From Marinicella meishanensis (GTDB taxonomy: Bacteria > Pseudomonadota > Gammaproteobacteria > Xanthomonadales > Marinicellaceae): a DNA stretch of 64,000 bases. Under the pieces are notes generated by a model. That model was not told the origin of the DNA, did no database searches, and saw only the letters and a list, made by a program, of their open reading frames with translations. The stretch is from NCBI RefSeq assembly GCF_019931145.1, contig NZ_JAIOUV010000012.1, forward strand, positions 1-64,000. The letters run 5' to 3'. Positions 33,509-43,347 of this stretch are shown one piece after another (within the stretch, counting starts at the first letter, position 1; each line of letters begins with the position of its first letter). A program made the position numbers and the translations under genes.

Positions 33509-35248
33509 TTAATTGGTGGCAATGACGTAAACGGCGTTACCCACCCCAACCAGGGCTTCGCCCACGATCAGACCGGCGGCAATCGGTATGCCTTTGGACT
33601 CTGACCAGGATTTGCCTTTGGTGCGGTCAACGATTTCACGCAACAAGGTACCGATCGCATAGGTCAGCACGATGTTGAATGGCAGATAGAACCCCAATCC
33701 GACGGTGATGCCCAAGCCGGCTTGTAACAAAGACAACAGGCCACCAAGTAAGGCACCGGCGATGTATTTTTCGGTGGGCACATCACCACCAGTGATGCCT
33801 TGTACCATGGAAGCCAACGCTTGGCCTTGCGGCGCGGGGAATTCGTCACTGCCGAGCCCAAAGGCTTCATGCAGAACAAAAATCAGGATGATGACCACAA
33901 TCGGTCCCAACCAGGCACCAAAGAATTGGCCCAGTTGTTGTTTGCGGGGGGTGGCCCCCACCAGGTAGCCGGTTTTCATGTCCAGCATCAGGTCGGTGGC
34001 TTGTGACATCGCCACACAGGTGGCGGCGCCGACAGTGATGGCCGCGACGATGGCTGAGCCGGTGCTCATGCCGCCGAACAGTTGGGTGATCATGATCAAC
34101 AAGGTCACCGCAATCAAGGTCATGCCGGACAAGGGCGACCAGTTGGTGCGGCCGATGGCTTCGGACAAAATGATGCCAGCCATCCAGATCCACAAGGTGC
34201 CGAGCACACCCATCATCAAGCCATGCAACAGGCTGACTTCCTGGGCCGAGGTCACCGCCATCACACACAGCAATACGGCGGCAGCGGCCACGGCAAAATA
34301 CAGCAGTTTAATCGGCAGTTCGTCTTTGCTGATGGCGGCTTCACTCTTGGCCGAAGATTGCATCGACTTGACCGCCGACTTGATCAACGGCAGGGCAAAG
34401 ATCACCCCAACGATGGCGCCACCGATCAGCATGCCAATGCCCGTTGGTCGAAACAGCATCAGACGCAAAGAGTCGGGGTCCGAAAGCACTTGACCGGCTT
34501 CATTGACCGGAAATTTGCCTGTGACATCGAGCAAAGGGGCGATGACCCAATAACAAACAAAGCCCCCGATGATGAAGGCCACACCACCACGACCGGCGAT
34601 GAAAGCCACCCCAATGGTCATCAGCGACAGGTACCAGGTGCCATTGAGGTATTCCGGCAGGGCCAACATTTCGAATAAATGCAGGTCATGCCAGTCTTGC
34701 CAGATGGTCACCACATGGAACAAGCCCGAGACCACCATGGCCCCCAACAGCAGCATGGCTTTGTTGATGCCGGCGCCGGGTGACTTCAGGATCGAGGCCA
34801 CCGCCACCCCGCCAGGGTAGGTCAGCCGTTCGTAATCGATCATTTGTTTGCGCAAGGGAATGATGAAAGCGATGCCCAAGAACGCCCCGGCGATGGCGCC
34901 GAAGGTCAACACATAGGGATTGAATTCGGTGGCGTAGCCCAGAATGAAGATGGCCGGCACTGAGAACATCATGCCCGATGAAGCGCCGTTGACCGCGGAG
35001 GCCACGGTTTGGGCCACGTTGTTTTCGATGATCGAACGGCGACGCAAGATGCCGCGCAAGATACCAAAACCCAAAATGGCGGCCAGCTCCGATCCTTCGA
35101 TGGAGAAGCCCAGTTTCAATGCGGCGTAGCCGATGGACACGGCCAGAATCACCCCCAAGAAATAACCCACAATCACCGCATGTGGCGTCAATTCCGGATA
35201 GGCGCCACGGGTGATGGGGCCTGTTGCAGCGACCTGCTGATCAGACAT
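33509..35248 (-). CDS. OPT-family oligopeptide/metal-chelate transporter
   Basis: The 579-aa inner-membrane protein has about 14-16 helices and motifs typical of the bacterial OPT family (N-terminal ELTPHAVIVGYFLGVILA, then GASSGMMFSVPAIFILG and MKTGYLVGATPRKQQLGQ). OPT carriers import peptides or metal-peptide complexes by proton coupling. The substrate here is unknown. GGGAG precedes the ATG. Confidence 0.92.
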   Translation of the reverse strand: MSDQQVAATGPITRGAYPELTPHAVIVGYFLGVILAVSIGYAALKLGFSIEGSELAAILGFGILRGILRRRSIIENNVAQTVASAVNGASSGMMFSVPAIFILGYATEFNPYVLTFGAIAGAFLGIAFIIPLRKQMIDYERLTYPGGVAVASILKSPGAGINKAMLLLGAMVVSGLFHVVTIWQDWHDLHLFEMLALPEYLNGTWYLSLMTIGVAFIAGRGGVAFIIGGFVCYWVIAPLLDVTGKFPVNEAGQVLSDPDSLRLMLFRPTGIGMLIGGAIVGVIFALPLIKSAVKSMQSSAKSEAAISKDELPIKLLYFAVAAAAVLLCVMAVTSAQEVSLLHGLMMGVLGTLWIWMAGIILSEAIGRTNWSPLSGMTLIAVTLLIMITQLFGGMSTGSAIVAAITVGAATCVAMSQATDLMLDMKTGYLVGATPRKQQLGQFFGAWLGPIVVIILIFVLHEAFGLGSDEFPAPQGQALASMVQGITGGDVPTEKYIAGALLGGLLSLLQAGLGITVGLGFYLPFNIVLTYAIGTLLREIVDRTKGKSWSESKGIPIAAGLIVGEALVGVGNAVYVIATN

Positions 35249-35429
35249 ACATTGCTCCCGTATAATTATGGTTATTGGGGCCGAGTGGCCCAGTTGGGCG
35301 AAAAGTATACCACAGTTACCCGGCCTGGCTTTCCATAATGTGGGAGTCCTCTCGATGGGGTATTGCTGATGAAGCCTTGATGATGTGAGACGACATCAGC
35401 AGCAATCTACACTGCCGCAATGTCCTGCC

Positions 35430-36190
35430 CATCAACAGGCTTCGACAGGCTCAGCCAGCTTGGGTTATAGATCACTGAGCCCGTCGAAGTGCTGGAGACT
35501 TCAAGCATTTTCTCAGCCCCACATCGACTGAAGTCGATGCTCCAGGGGGCAATGCGCCAGGGTGCGTCAATTGGAGCGTCGGCTTCAGCCGACGACATGG
35601 CGGCTGTGAAGCCGGCATCTCAAATGGGCACTTCATCAAGTTGTCTACAAGCTTTGGTAGATGTCGAACTTTTCGACAGGCTTCGACAGGCTCAGCCAGC
35701 TTGAGTTTAAGATCACTGAGCTTGTCGAAGTGCTCAACCAGCTTACATTTCAAGATCATTGAGCTTGTCGAAGTGCTGGAGACTTCAAGCATCCTCCCAA
35801 CCCAACATCGACTGAAGTCGATGCTCCAGGAGTATTTGTCGATGCGTAAGTGGTTTTGTCGATGCGCCAGGGTGCGTCAATTGGAGCGTCGGCTTCAGCC
35901 GACGACATGGCGGCTGTGAAGCCGGCATCTCAAATGGGCACTTCATCAAGTTGTCTACAGGCTTTGGTAGATGTCGTGCTTTTCGACAGGCTTCGACAAG
36001 CTCAGCCAGCTTGGGTTAAAGGTCACTGAGCTTGTCGAAGTGCTCAGCCAGCTTGATTTAAAGATCACTGGGCTTGTCGAAGTGGTGCCTGAATCAAGCA
36101 TCCTCTGAGTCCCACATCGACTGAAGTCGATGCTCCCGGGTATTTTGTCCGTGCTCCAGAGGATATTGTCGATGCGCCAGGGTTTTTGAC
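35430..36190. repeat. Palindromic repeat cluster 2 (same modules as cluster 1)
   Basis: CATCGACTGAAGTCGATG lies at 35522, 35806 and 36115; CGTCGGCTTCAGCCGACG at 35577 and 35887; and CTTCGACA(A/G)GCTCAG hairpins lie between. A stretch reading from the second palindrome through AATGGGCACTTCATCAAG is repeated almost unchanged about 310 bp apart, which points to recent internal duplication. The remaining sequence 35249-35430 has no gene that I see. Confidence 0.9.
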
Positions 36191-36224
36191 GACGCTTCAA
36201 GGGGGGAGGCGCGCCAATGGTGGG

Positions 36225-37175
36225 TTATGAACCGTACTGGCTGAAATGGGCCACCAGCCGGTCGATGTCGCGGCGCATGCCAGGCAGGGTGGACAGTTCA
36301 AGCCAGCTGGGAAAATCCAGGCCACAGGCGCCCGGGGTTTGTGAGCACATGGCGATCATGTAAAACGAGGTGGGTTCGCAAGAACGGCCGCCTTGAAACT
36401 GGCAAGACAACAACATCAAGGCCAGGCTGCTCATTTGGTTGATGTATTCATGGTCGCGGCTGCCCAACACCTCGGCCATGGCTTGATTGGGTAAGGAGCC
36501 AAAGCGGGTGACGAACACCGCATCCAACAAGGTCGCGCCATTGCGCTCTTTGATTGACTGGGTGAGAATCGCCGATGACAGTTCGGTGCGGTCCAATGGG
36601 GTCAAATCGTCGTCATTCAGTTGTTGCAACATTTGTCCCAGGCGGCTGGTGGGCGCAAAAGCTTGGGCCAGCTGTTCATGATCTGGGTAGCTGAAGTATT
36701 CGGGGTACTGTTGACGCACATGTTGGCACTGTTGTTGTAAGGTTTGAGCCAGGTCCTGTTGGGCCTGATAAAACGGGCCACTGCCGACAAACAAGCGGTC
36801 AACCACGTCTTGATCACGACATTGTCCCAGCACGTATTCCAAGGAACGGATTTCGACAAAAGGGTCGTCACTGAACAGGCGGGGGCTCAACTCCTGCAAC
36901 AACTTTTCCTGCCAATCGCTGCCCGGGATCGGGGGCTGGCCGGTCTCGCTGTTGGTGCTTGTTTCGGTATTTGCTTCGCCGCTGTCTTGGGCTGTGGTGA
37001 TGGGATCGTGTGCGAGTTCAGTGGCCATCGCTGATTGGTCTTTGGTGGCGCCATGGGTGGAATTTTGGGTGTCGCTGTGGGTGACGTCATCTGGCCCGCT
37101 TCGGAGCGGGCTGAACCACCACCCCACAGCGGCCAGCAGCAACACCAGCAGCAACCACCACCCTTTATGCGGCAT
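36225..37175 (-). CDS. Anchored periplasmic protein, type A (316 aa), paralog of 38514-39410
   Basis: A single N-terminal hydrophobic helix (residues 5-23) precedes a Thr/Ser/Gln-rich linker and a domain starting DDPFVEIRSLEYVL. The C-terminal region has four spaced Cys with the pattern SCQFQGGRSCEPTS ... ACGLDFPSWLE ... LPGM. The paralog shares DPYLELMSLDAVL, AACGLDFMTWY and LPGM. It overlaps the preceding type B gene by 11 nt. No named family; disulfide bonds in the periplasm are likely. Confidence 0.8.
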   Translation of the reverse strand: MPHKGWWLLLVLLLAAVGWWFSPLRSGPDDVTHSDTQNSTHGATKDQSAMATELAHDPITTAQDSGEANTETSTNSETGQPPIPGSDWQEKLLQELSPRLFSDDPFVEIRSLEYVLGQCRDQDVVDRLFVGSGPFYQAQQDLAQTLQQQCQHVRQQYPEYFSYPDHEQLAQAFAPTSRLGQMLQQLNDDDLTPLDRTELSSAILTQSIKERNGATLLDAVFVTRFGSLPNQAMAEVLGSRDHEYINQMSSLALMLLSCQFQGGRSCEPTSFYMIAMCSQTPGACGLDFPSWLELSTLPGMRRDIDRLVAHFSQYGS

Positions 37176-38517
37176 ACAAACTCCGCAACATGTCCAGCAC
37201 CCAGTTGACGTCTTGCCATTGGTTGTCGTTGAGGCGGTGCTGACGCAAATAAGTGGTCAGGTCGAGGTCACAGCTGATGGCATCAATTTCGTCGTAGCTG
37301 GCAAAACAATAATACTCAATCCACTCACTGTCCGGCCCGCAATCGGCACCCAGTTCACAATGGTACAGCTGGGTGGCGTGCTGGATCACCAGGCGAAACA
37401 CGTCGGGGTCGGTCATTTCCAACGCTTGCATCACCACATCTCCGGGAGAGACGTATTCAATCAACGGCATTTTGGCACGGTATTTGCCAATGTCTTTGTA
37501 GGGTGAATGACCAAAATACTGGGTGCGGTTGGTCTTTTCCAAGGCCATTTGGGTTTCAAAAAAGACATCGGGATCACGACTCGATAACTGGTCATACAGT
37601 TGGTCACTGAAGGCGTCGAAAAAGGCCAAATGTTGAGCCCGTTTGTCTGGGTCGACCCAATTCAGTTCATTGATTTCTGCTTGAATTTCGTTGTACTGTT
37701 GTGACAGGTCACCCAGTTGGTCTTGCAACAATTCTTTGTCCTCGGTTTGGCGCATTTGTTCCAAGATGTCATCCATTTGGGCTTGCACCTGGGCCGCTTG
37801 TTCATTGAGGGCAGCAATCGCCTCCGGGTGTTGGCTGTCATCGCCAATCGACACTTGAATCAAGGCATCAAAGTGGTTGTTCCAGGCTTGTTTCAGCCGC
37901 AAGGTCTCGGCAATGGCTTGTTCTTTGGCGGTCTTGGGGCGGGTTTGAGCCAGCCACATTTGCAGGGCTTCGCGCTTTTGTTTGAACAGGTCATCCACAT
38001 GCGGTGAGTCGTTTTCTTTCACCGCTGATTCCAAGCGGTCGATTTCGGCCAACAAGCGGGCACATTGTTCGTGGTGGGATATAACAGCCGCGGTTTGTTT
38101 GGCGGTTGGCTGGGGGCTGATTTGATTGGCCGGGGTCAGTCGATTCAGCTTGTTTTGCAATTCATTCAATGGGTCGTGGTTGGCGTCGCGCAAAAACCGA
38201 TAAATGGTTTGGCGGCAACGGTTGAACAAGCGGGTCTTGCGGTAGACGTCCAAATAGGTCAATGCCGACGGCTCGTCCGCTGCGGCGGTCTGTGCCCCCG
38301 TCACCACGGTGGTTTTGGGCCCGTTTGACTGGCTTGATGTGTGGGTCGGGCGGTTCGATTCCTGAGTCGGGCTGGTGTTCGGCTGGTCTTGTCGTGACAC
38401 CACATTCGGTGCGCTCATTGGATCGGCCGTTGACGCCCCATCCGTGCCCTTGTCGCGCGGCCACAACCACCACAGCAACAACAGCAGCAACAACAGAACA
38501 GGCAAAACACGATTCAT
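37165..38517 (-). CDS. Anchored periplasmic protein, type B (450 aa), paralog of 39400-40746
   Basis: An N-terminal Leu-rich helix (residues 5-19) is followed by a Ser/Thr/Pro-rich linker, a long helical, Gln/Asp-rich coiled-coil-like region (about 90-300), and a C-terminal domain with SRDPDVFFETQMALEK, PLIEYVSPGDVV and the Cys-rich CELGADCGPDSEW ... SCDLDLTTYLRQ. The C-terminal part is shared with the type A proteins in reduced form. ATGA overlaps the end of the upstream type A gene. Function unknown. Confidence 0.8.
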   Translation of the reverse strand: MNRVLPVLLLLLLLLWWLWPRDKGTDGASTADPMSAPNVVSRQDQPNTSPTQESNRPTHTSSQSNGPKTTVVTGAQTAAADEPSALTYLDVYRKTRLFNRCRQTIYRFLRDANHDPLNELQNKLNRLTPANQISPQPTAKQTAAVISHHEQCARLLAEIDRLESAVKENDSPHVDDLFKQKREALQMWLAQTRPKTAKEQAIAETLRLKQAWNNHFDALIQVSIGDDSQHPEAIAALNEQAAQVQAQMDDILEQMRQTEDKELLQDQLGDLSQQYNEIQAEINELNWVDPDKRAQHLAFFDAFSDQLYDQLSSRDPDVFFETQMALEKTNRTQYFGHSPYKDIGKYRAKMPLIEYVSPGDVVMQALEMTDPDVFRLVIQHATQLYHCELGADCGPDSEWIEYYCFASYDEIDAISCDLDLTTYLRQHRLNDNQWQDVNWVLDMLRSLYAA

Positions 38518-39410
38518 TGACTCGTTTCCAACAAATATTCAGCCATCAATTCTACATCTGATTGCATCCCTGGCAAGGTGTTCTGGCGATACCAGGTCAT
38601 AAAGTCCAGGCCACAGGCGGCGCTGTTTTTGACACAGGCATTTGCCATCAGCCCTGATTCCGGTGCGCAGGCAAAACCATCCTGCATCTGGCAGGCCAAT
38701 TGGGTGCTGGCCAATTGCAGAATTTGGAACACATATCGGTGGTCTTGGCTGCCGATGGCTTGGGCGTAAGGGCCTGTATCAATGATGATGTGTTGCAACA
38801 TGGTTTTTTGCCGCAAAATCACAGCGCTGTTTTGCGCTTTTATCCCGGCCTTAAGGCGACCCATGTGATGTTGAAACCGGTCCAAGTCATTTTCAATGTG
38901 GGGTCGGTTTTTGATGCGTCGGCCCAATTCGGTGGTTGGTTGTACCGCTTGCAACCAATCGCCTTGGCGCATGGTGGTCAGGATGTTTGGGTAGCTTTGG
39001 TGGTGCTTGGCACACCATTCGCTCAGTTGTTTTTGCCACTGCAACTGTGGTTGTTTGGCGCCGCCATAAAGGTCAAAAAAATCGGTCATTCGTTCAGGAT
39101 CGGTACAAGGCCACAACACCGCATCGAGTGACATCAGTTCCAAATAAGGATCCCTGCTGAACAAAGGATCGGCGATTTCGGCCAACAGCGGGGCATGTGT
39201 TTTATCATTCTCATCTATTCGCTGGGACTGGGAGTTTGGCTTGGCCTGACTCGGATCCAAGCCGGAGCCAGACGGGGTCTCAGTCGCAGGTGTCGATGAA
39301 TCCGTGATTGGTTTGGGGCCAGGTGACCTGTTGGCTGGCCAGTCGGCAGTCCATGCCATGATCATCAACACGCCGACAATTGCCCCTGCCACCAAGCCGC
39401 TAAGGCGCAT
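38514..39410 (-). CDS. Anchored periplasmic protein, type A' (298 aa)
   Basis: Layout is as in the type A gene at 36225: N-terminal helix (residues 5-22), Pro/Ser/Thr-rich linker, DPYLELMSLDAVLWPC, and a C-terminal Cys pattern LACQMQDGFACAPES ... AACGLDFMTWYRQ. It overlaps the upstream type B' gene by 11 nt, exactly as the other A gene overlaps its B gene. This shared junction supports duplication of a two-gene unit. Confidence 0.8.
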   Translation of the reverse strand: MRLSGLVAGAIVGVLMIMAWTADWPANRSPGPKPITDSSTPATETPSGSGLDPSQAKPNSQSQRIDENDKTHAPLLAEIADPLFSRDPYLELMSLDAVLWPCTDPERMTDFFDLYGGAKQPQLQWQKQLSEWCAKHHQSYPNILTTMRQGDWLQAVQPTTELGRRIKNRPHIENDLDRFQHHMGRLKAGIKAQNSAVILRQKTMLQHIIIDTGPYAQAIGSQDHRYVFQILQLASTQLACQMQDGFACAPESGLMANACVKNSAACGLDFMTWYRQNTLPGMQSDVELMAEYLLETSQ

Positions 39411-40746
39411 ACAACCCCCGCATGGTTTGTCGCAACTGTTGTGTGTCCAGCCACTGATTGGGGCTCAAATGCTGGTGTTGCAAAAAGTCTGGCAGATCCT
39501 GTGAGCAGCTGTCGGCATTCAGGCCCCAATAACCGGCGAAACAATGTTGCTGGTTCCACTCGCTGTCAGGGCCACAATCGGCACCCAAATCACACAGGTA
39601 CAATTGCACCGCATGTGGGGTCAAAGCAGCCAGCCAGGTTGGGTTGTGCAGATTCAAGGCTTGATGCAACACATCTTCTGGTGGCACGTATTCGACAAAG
39701 GGGCGTTTCAAATTAATCAGGTCACTGGTTTTGTGCGGATGGTATTCGTTGAATGACAAAATGCGCCGCCGCTCCAGGGTGGTGTGGGCTTCATAAAACA
39801 CATCGGGATCCTGGCTGTGCAGTTGTTGATTGAGGCGGTCGTTGAGGGCCATAAAATCTCGCATCACCGGTCGCAAGGCCACCTCATCGACCGCCGTCAT
39901 TTGTTTGATCTTGGCTTGGGTGCGCATGATGGCGTTGGTGAGTTCTTTGAATCGGGTTTTGGCCGCGGTATCATTGGTCAGGTCGTGATTCAAAGTCAGC
40001 TTTTGCAACTCTTGATTCAAAGCCCTGAGGTCCGCATTCAGGTTCATCTTTTCAATGCCGGGATAGGCCACGGTGCCTTGTAAATGAGGCAGCACCGCTT
40101 TGAATGCCGCGACCCACTCCTGCGACAAGCGCAGGACGGCAAACAAGGCCTGTTCCTTGGGTGTTTGTGGGATCATGCGCAACAGCTGACGTTGCAAGCG
40201 GCGGTTGGTCAGGTGCGGTTCGCTCAGCTGCATGCCGCGAGGCAGGCCGGCGTCGGGCAATGCCATTGACTGAAAACGCTGTTGCAGCTGGATGCATTGC
40301 AAAGCGTGGTGGTGTAAGGCCGCCACCTGGGCCTCGGTCGGTGCGCCTGGCCATCGATTGAATTGCCACCGGTCTTGCAGGTGCTGGCGGGCGTCGAAGG
40401 CTGGGTTGGTCGACACATATTGACTGTAATCATCGCAGGTGCGCCACAGGCGATAGAGGCGATACAAGGCCATCATGCTGATTGGTTTGGCGTCGGGGTT
40501 CTGGCTGTTTTCGACAACCGCAATGGTGGTCGTGACAGGCTGGTTCGCTGGCTGATGGGTGGTGTCCAGGCCGGGTGTACCCTGTGGGCTGGTGGCTTGA
40601 ACCAAGTCTGGCTGATGACTGACCACGTGGGGCGAGCCTGTGCCTTGGGAGGCAGTCGGGCTGGGCCGCACCAACCAATGCTGCAACAACGCCACCGCCA
40701 ACAGCAACAACACGGCCATGGCCCACAACGATGATTTCACCGACAT
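39400..40746 (-). CDS. Anchored periplasmic protein, type B' (448 aa), first gene of the four-gene operon
   Basis: The ATG at 40746 has AAGGAG 6 nt upstream, which rules out the longer frame. An N-terminal helix (about 6-22) precedes a low-complexity linker, a helical Gln-rich region and a C-terminal domain with SQDPDVFYEAHTTLER, PFVEYVPPEDVL and CDLGADCGPDSEW ... SCSQDLPDFLQH, matching the type B gene at 37165. Function unknown. Confidence 0.8.
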   Translation of the reverse strand: MSVKSSLWAMAVLLLLAVALLQHWLVRPSPTASQGTGSPHVVSHQPDLVQATSPQGTPGLDTTHQPANQPVTTTIAVVENSQNPDAKPISMMALYRLYRLWRTCDDYSQYVSTNPAFDARQHLQDRWQFNRWPGAPTEAQVAALHHHALQCIQLQQRFQSMALPDAGLPRGMQLSEPHLTNRRLQRQLLRMIPQTPKEQALFAVLRLSQEWVAAFKAVLPHLQGTVAYPGIEKMNLNADLRALNQELQKLTLNHDLTNDTAAKTRFKELTNAIMRTQAKIKQMTAVDEVALRPVMRDFMALNDRLNQQLHSQDPDVFYEAHTTLERRRILSFNEYHPHKTSDLINLKRPFVEYVPPEDVLHQALNLHNPTWLAALTPHAVQLYLCDLGADCGPDSEWNQQHCFAGYWGLNADSCSQDLPDFLQHQHLSPNQWLDTQQLRQTMRGLYAP

Positions 40747-40846
40747 CGCGGCTCCTTGAGGCGCATCCCAAACTCCCAATCAACTGCCATATGAGTCAGA
40801 TCAATCGCCGCAGCGAAAGTTCAATGTCGTGCCATGGCTGGTGGCT

Positions 40847-41704
40847 TCAATCAAACTCGTGGTACAGTTTTTTCGGGTCGAACTTTTGGTAGACCAGGCC
40901 GAGGTCTTTGAGGGTGTCGGTGGTTTCGATCAACACGTCTTTTTTCAAGTCGATGTGCTCGGACCAACGGGTGTAGGACAGCCATTCTTCGACATCTTCG
41001 GGCAGCAAATCGAATTGTTGGGCAATGATGTTGACGCGGTCTGGATCTTGGTACAGTTGTTGGGCTTGTTGAAAGGTTTCTTTCAGTAGGATTTTGACCT
41101 TGTCGGCGTGCAGGGTCAGGGTTTGGTGGCTGGCCACCACCACAAAACAGGACCACGGTGTGGGACATTCGCCGATGCGCCGGAATTCACCCGAATCGAC
41201 ATAGGGTTTGGTGGTGAACTTTTCCCAGAAGAACACATCCGCTTGTTCCTCGCGAAAAGCCATGCGGGCCCCGTCCAAGTTGTTGATCACGCGAAACTGC
41301 AGCTTGTGCACCGGCCAGTCTTTGGCCCGGGCGTGGACATAGGGCATCAAGTGCGATCCTGAACCGTAGCGGCTGATGGCATAGCGGTGGTGGTAGATTT
41401 CATTGACGTCGGTGATGTCCGAAGCGGCCGGCACGTGGATGCCCCAAATGATCGGTGAGTCGGTGTAAAACGACACGATTTTGTAGTTGGCGCTGCGCGA
41501 AATGCCAGAAATGGCCCCTTCGGTCAACAACACCGCGACATCCAGTTCATCGTTCTTAATGGCTTGGATCATGCCGCCGGTGCCTTCATAAAAGTCGGTC
41601 CATTCGGGCTTGATGCCCTGGGCTTGCAGGGCGCCCGATTTGCGGGCCATGTGCCAGGGCAGGTTGTAGTGTTCTGGCACGCCGCCAATGCGCAATCTGA
41701 TCAT
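40847..41704 (-). CDS. Cytosolic NMT1/THI5-like periplasmic-binding-fold protein
   Basis: With the start at 41704 the protein has 285 aa. It has the type 2 binding-protein fold seen in ABC thiamine-precursor or sulfonate receptors (MIRLRIGGVPEHYNLPWHMA, then DFYEGTGGMIQAIKNDELDVAVLLTEG). There is no signal peptide or lipobox and no ABC permease or ATPase nearby, so it looks like the stand-alone cytosolic Ca3427-like subgroup known from fungi and bacteria. A small-molecule ligand is expected but not identifiable. The start is uncertain because no clear ribosome site is visible. Confidence 0.78.
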   Translation of the reverse strand: MIRLRIGGVPEHYNLPWHMARKSGALQAQGIKPEWTDFYEGTGGMIQAIKNDELDVAVLLTEGAISGISRSANYKIVSFYTDSPIIWGIHVPAASDITDVNEIYHHRYAISRYGSGSHLMPYVHARAKDWPVHKLQFRVINNLDGARMAFREEQADVFFWEKFTTKPYVDSGEFRRIGECPTPWSCFVVVASHQTLTLHADKVKILLKETFQQAQQLYQDPDRVNIIAQQFDLLPEDVEEWLSYTRWSEHIDLKKDVLIETTDTLKDLGLVYQKFDPKKLYHEFD

Positions 41705-41797
41705 GGTCTGTGTGGGTTGGAAAAGGGCCCATTGTAACACCACCACTGGGGCCTTTGTTTGACCCTGATCACAACCCGTGTCGAATGGTTGAAGGGT

Positions 41798-41992
41798 TTA
41801 TTTGGGGTAGAGGGTGAAGACCACTTCGGGCTCTTCGGAGCTCATCACTTCGTCGTAGACTTCATCGATGTCCAGGTCCGTGTGGCACTGGGTGCATTCC
41901 ATGGCATGGGCGTTTTCCAGCCATTTCAGGGTTTTCTTGAATTTCGTGTCACAATCTGCGCATTGCAGGGTAATTTTGTCATGCTTGTTCAT
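41798..41992 (-). CDS. Small zinc-ribbon protein (64 aa)
   Basis: Two CxxC pairs (CADC and CTQC, about 24 residues apart) form a zinc ribbon, followed by an acidic tail. I use the ATG at 41992, with GGGA upstream; one 15 nt earlier is also possible. Size and motif fit small RNA- or DNA-associated zinc-ribbon proteins. No specific function can be given. Confidence 0.7.
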   Translation of the reverse strand: MNKHDKITLQCADCDTKFKKTLKWLENAHAMECTQCHTDLDIDEVYDEVMSSEEPEVVFTLYPK

Positions 41993-42147
41993 CACATGTC
42001 CCACCATAAAGCGGTTAAAGATTCACCGGTCACCATCTTTGCATTGTGACCATGGCCACCGGCGCAGCCGTGCACCAGGCACGGTTTTCCCTGAAATGAA
42101 TCAGGAATCGATTATTTTATCGAGTTGTGGCGCGGTTGAGCAACTGT

Positions 42148-43347
42148 TTATTGCGCCATTAATTGGCCGTTTAAGCACAACACTTTGGCTTTGGGGTAGA
42201 GGTTGAAATCCGTCGCCGAAGCCAGGGTGTAGGCGCCCACTTGGGTGGCCACCAGGTAATCACCGACCGCCAAATCGGGCAGCACCATGTCATCAGCGAT
42301 CACATCGATGCTGTCACAGGTGGGGCCGGCCAACACACTGGGTTTGAGGCCTTGGGTCATGTCATGCTGCGCCAATGGGGTGATCGGGTAGCGGGCGTGG
42401 TCGTACAGCATGCCACTGAAGGTGCCGTACACGCCATCATCCAAATAATACCAGGTGTGCGCGCCACGCTGGGCTTTGCCCACCACCGACAACAATTGGA
42501 TGGCGCTGGGTCCGGCAATGAAACGACCCGGTTCAGCCAACAGCTCGATGTCGGGATCGACTTGTTGCAAGGCGGCATGGATTGGGGCACAAAAATCAAC
42601 GATGTCCAGTGCCGGTCCGTTGTAAGCGATGGGGAAGCCACCACCGATGTCCAGCACCCGCCAGTCGACCTGGGGCAGGCTGTTGAACACGTCGATGCAT
42701 TGTTCAATGGCGTTGACATGGGCCACCGGGGCCGGTACTTGTGAGCCGACATGGAAGGACAAACCAACGATGCGGATGCCGGCCTGTTGGGCCTGCTCAA
42801 TCAAGTTGGGGATGTGAGTCAGTTCACAACCGAATTTACGCGACAAATCAACCACCGCATCCTGGTGTCTGAAGTTGACCCGCAACAACAGCTCAACCCG
42901 GTCTTTGTGGGGCACAAATTTTGCCAATTCATGGCTGTTGTCCACCACAAACAGTCGGCAGCCAAAGTCAATCGCTTGGCGAATTTCAGCGTCTTTTTTG
43001 ATCGGGTGGGTGTGGATGGTTTGTTTGGCATCGATGCCCAGTTGTTGCAGGCGTTGGATTTCTCCACTGGTGGCCAAATCAAAACCACAGCCCAAGTGAT
43101 GCAGGTGTTCAATGACTGCGGGGTGAGGCAAGGCTTTGATGGCATAGCGCATGTTGACCCCAGGCAGGGCCGCTTGCAGGCTTTGGTATTGTTCGGTCAA
43201 CACATCCCGGTCAATGATCAGGGTGGGGGTGCCATGAGTGGCGGCCAACTCAGCCAACTTATGGCGTGAATAACGGCCCAACTGATCCGGGTAAACCTGT
43301 TCGGCAAAAAGGGCTTTGAGCTGCCCGATGGGTTGCTTTGGTCTCAT
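42148..43347 (-). CDS. Ornithine decarboxylase, fold-type III PLP enzyme
   Basis: The 399-aa enzyme makes putrescine from ornithine (some relatives also accept lysine). PLP lysine K71 lies in [11 protein letters not shown], and GSQVP, DIGGGFP and EPGRFI are cofactor-binding motifs. GPTCDSIDV near the C-terminus carries the active-site Cys from the partner subunit. It is the last gene of a speD-speE-ODC operon with 4-nt overlaps, which completes a path from ornithine and S-adenosylmethionine to spermidine. This fold is the eukaryotic-like ODC type, not the SpeC fold-type I enzyme. Confidence 0.92.
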   Translation of the reverse strand: MRPKQPIGQLKALFAEQVYPDQLGRYSRHKLAELAATHGTPTLIIDRDVLTEQYQSLQAALPGVNMRYAIKALPHPAVIEHLHHLGCGFDLATSGEIQRLQQLGIDAKQTIHTHPIKKDAEIRQAIDFGCRLFVVDNSHELAKFVPHKDRVELLLRVNFRHQDAVVDLSRKFGCELTHIPNLIEQAQQAGIRIVGLSFHVGSQVPAPVAHVNAIEQCIDVFNSLPQVDWRVLDIGGGFPIAYNGPALDIVDFCAPIHAALQQVDPDIELLAEPGRFIAGPSAIQLLSVVGKAQRGAHTWYYLDDGVYGTFSGMLYDHARYPITPLAQHDMTQGLKPSVLAGPTCDSIDVIADDMVLPDLAVGDYLVATQVGAYTLASATDFNLYPKAKVLCLNGQLMAQ

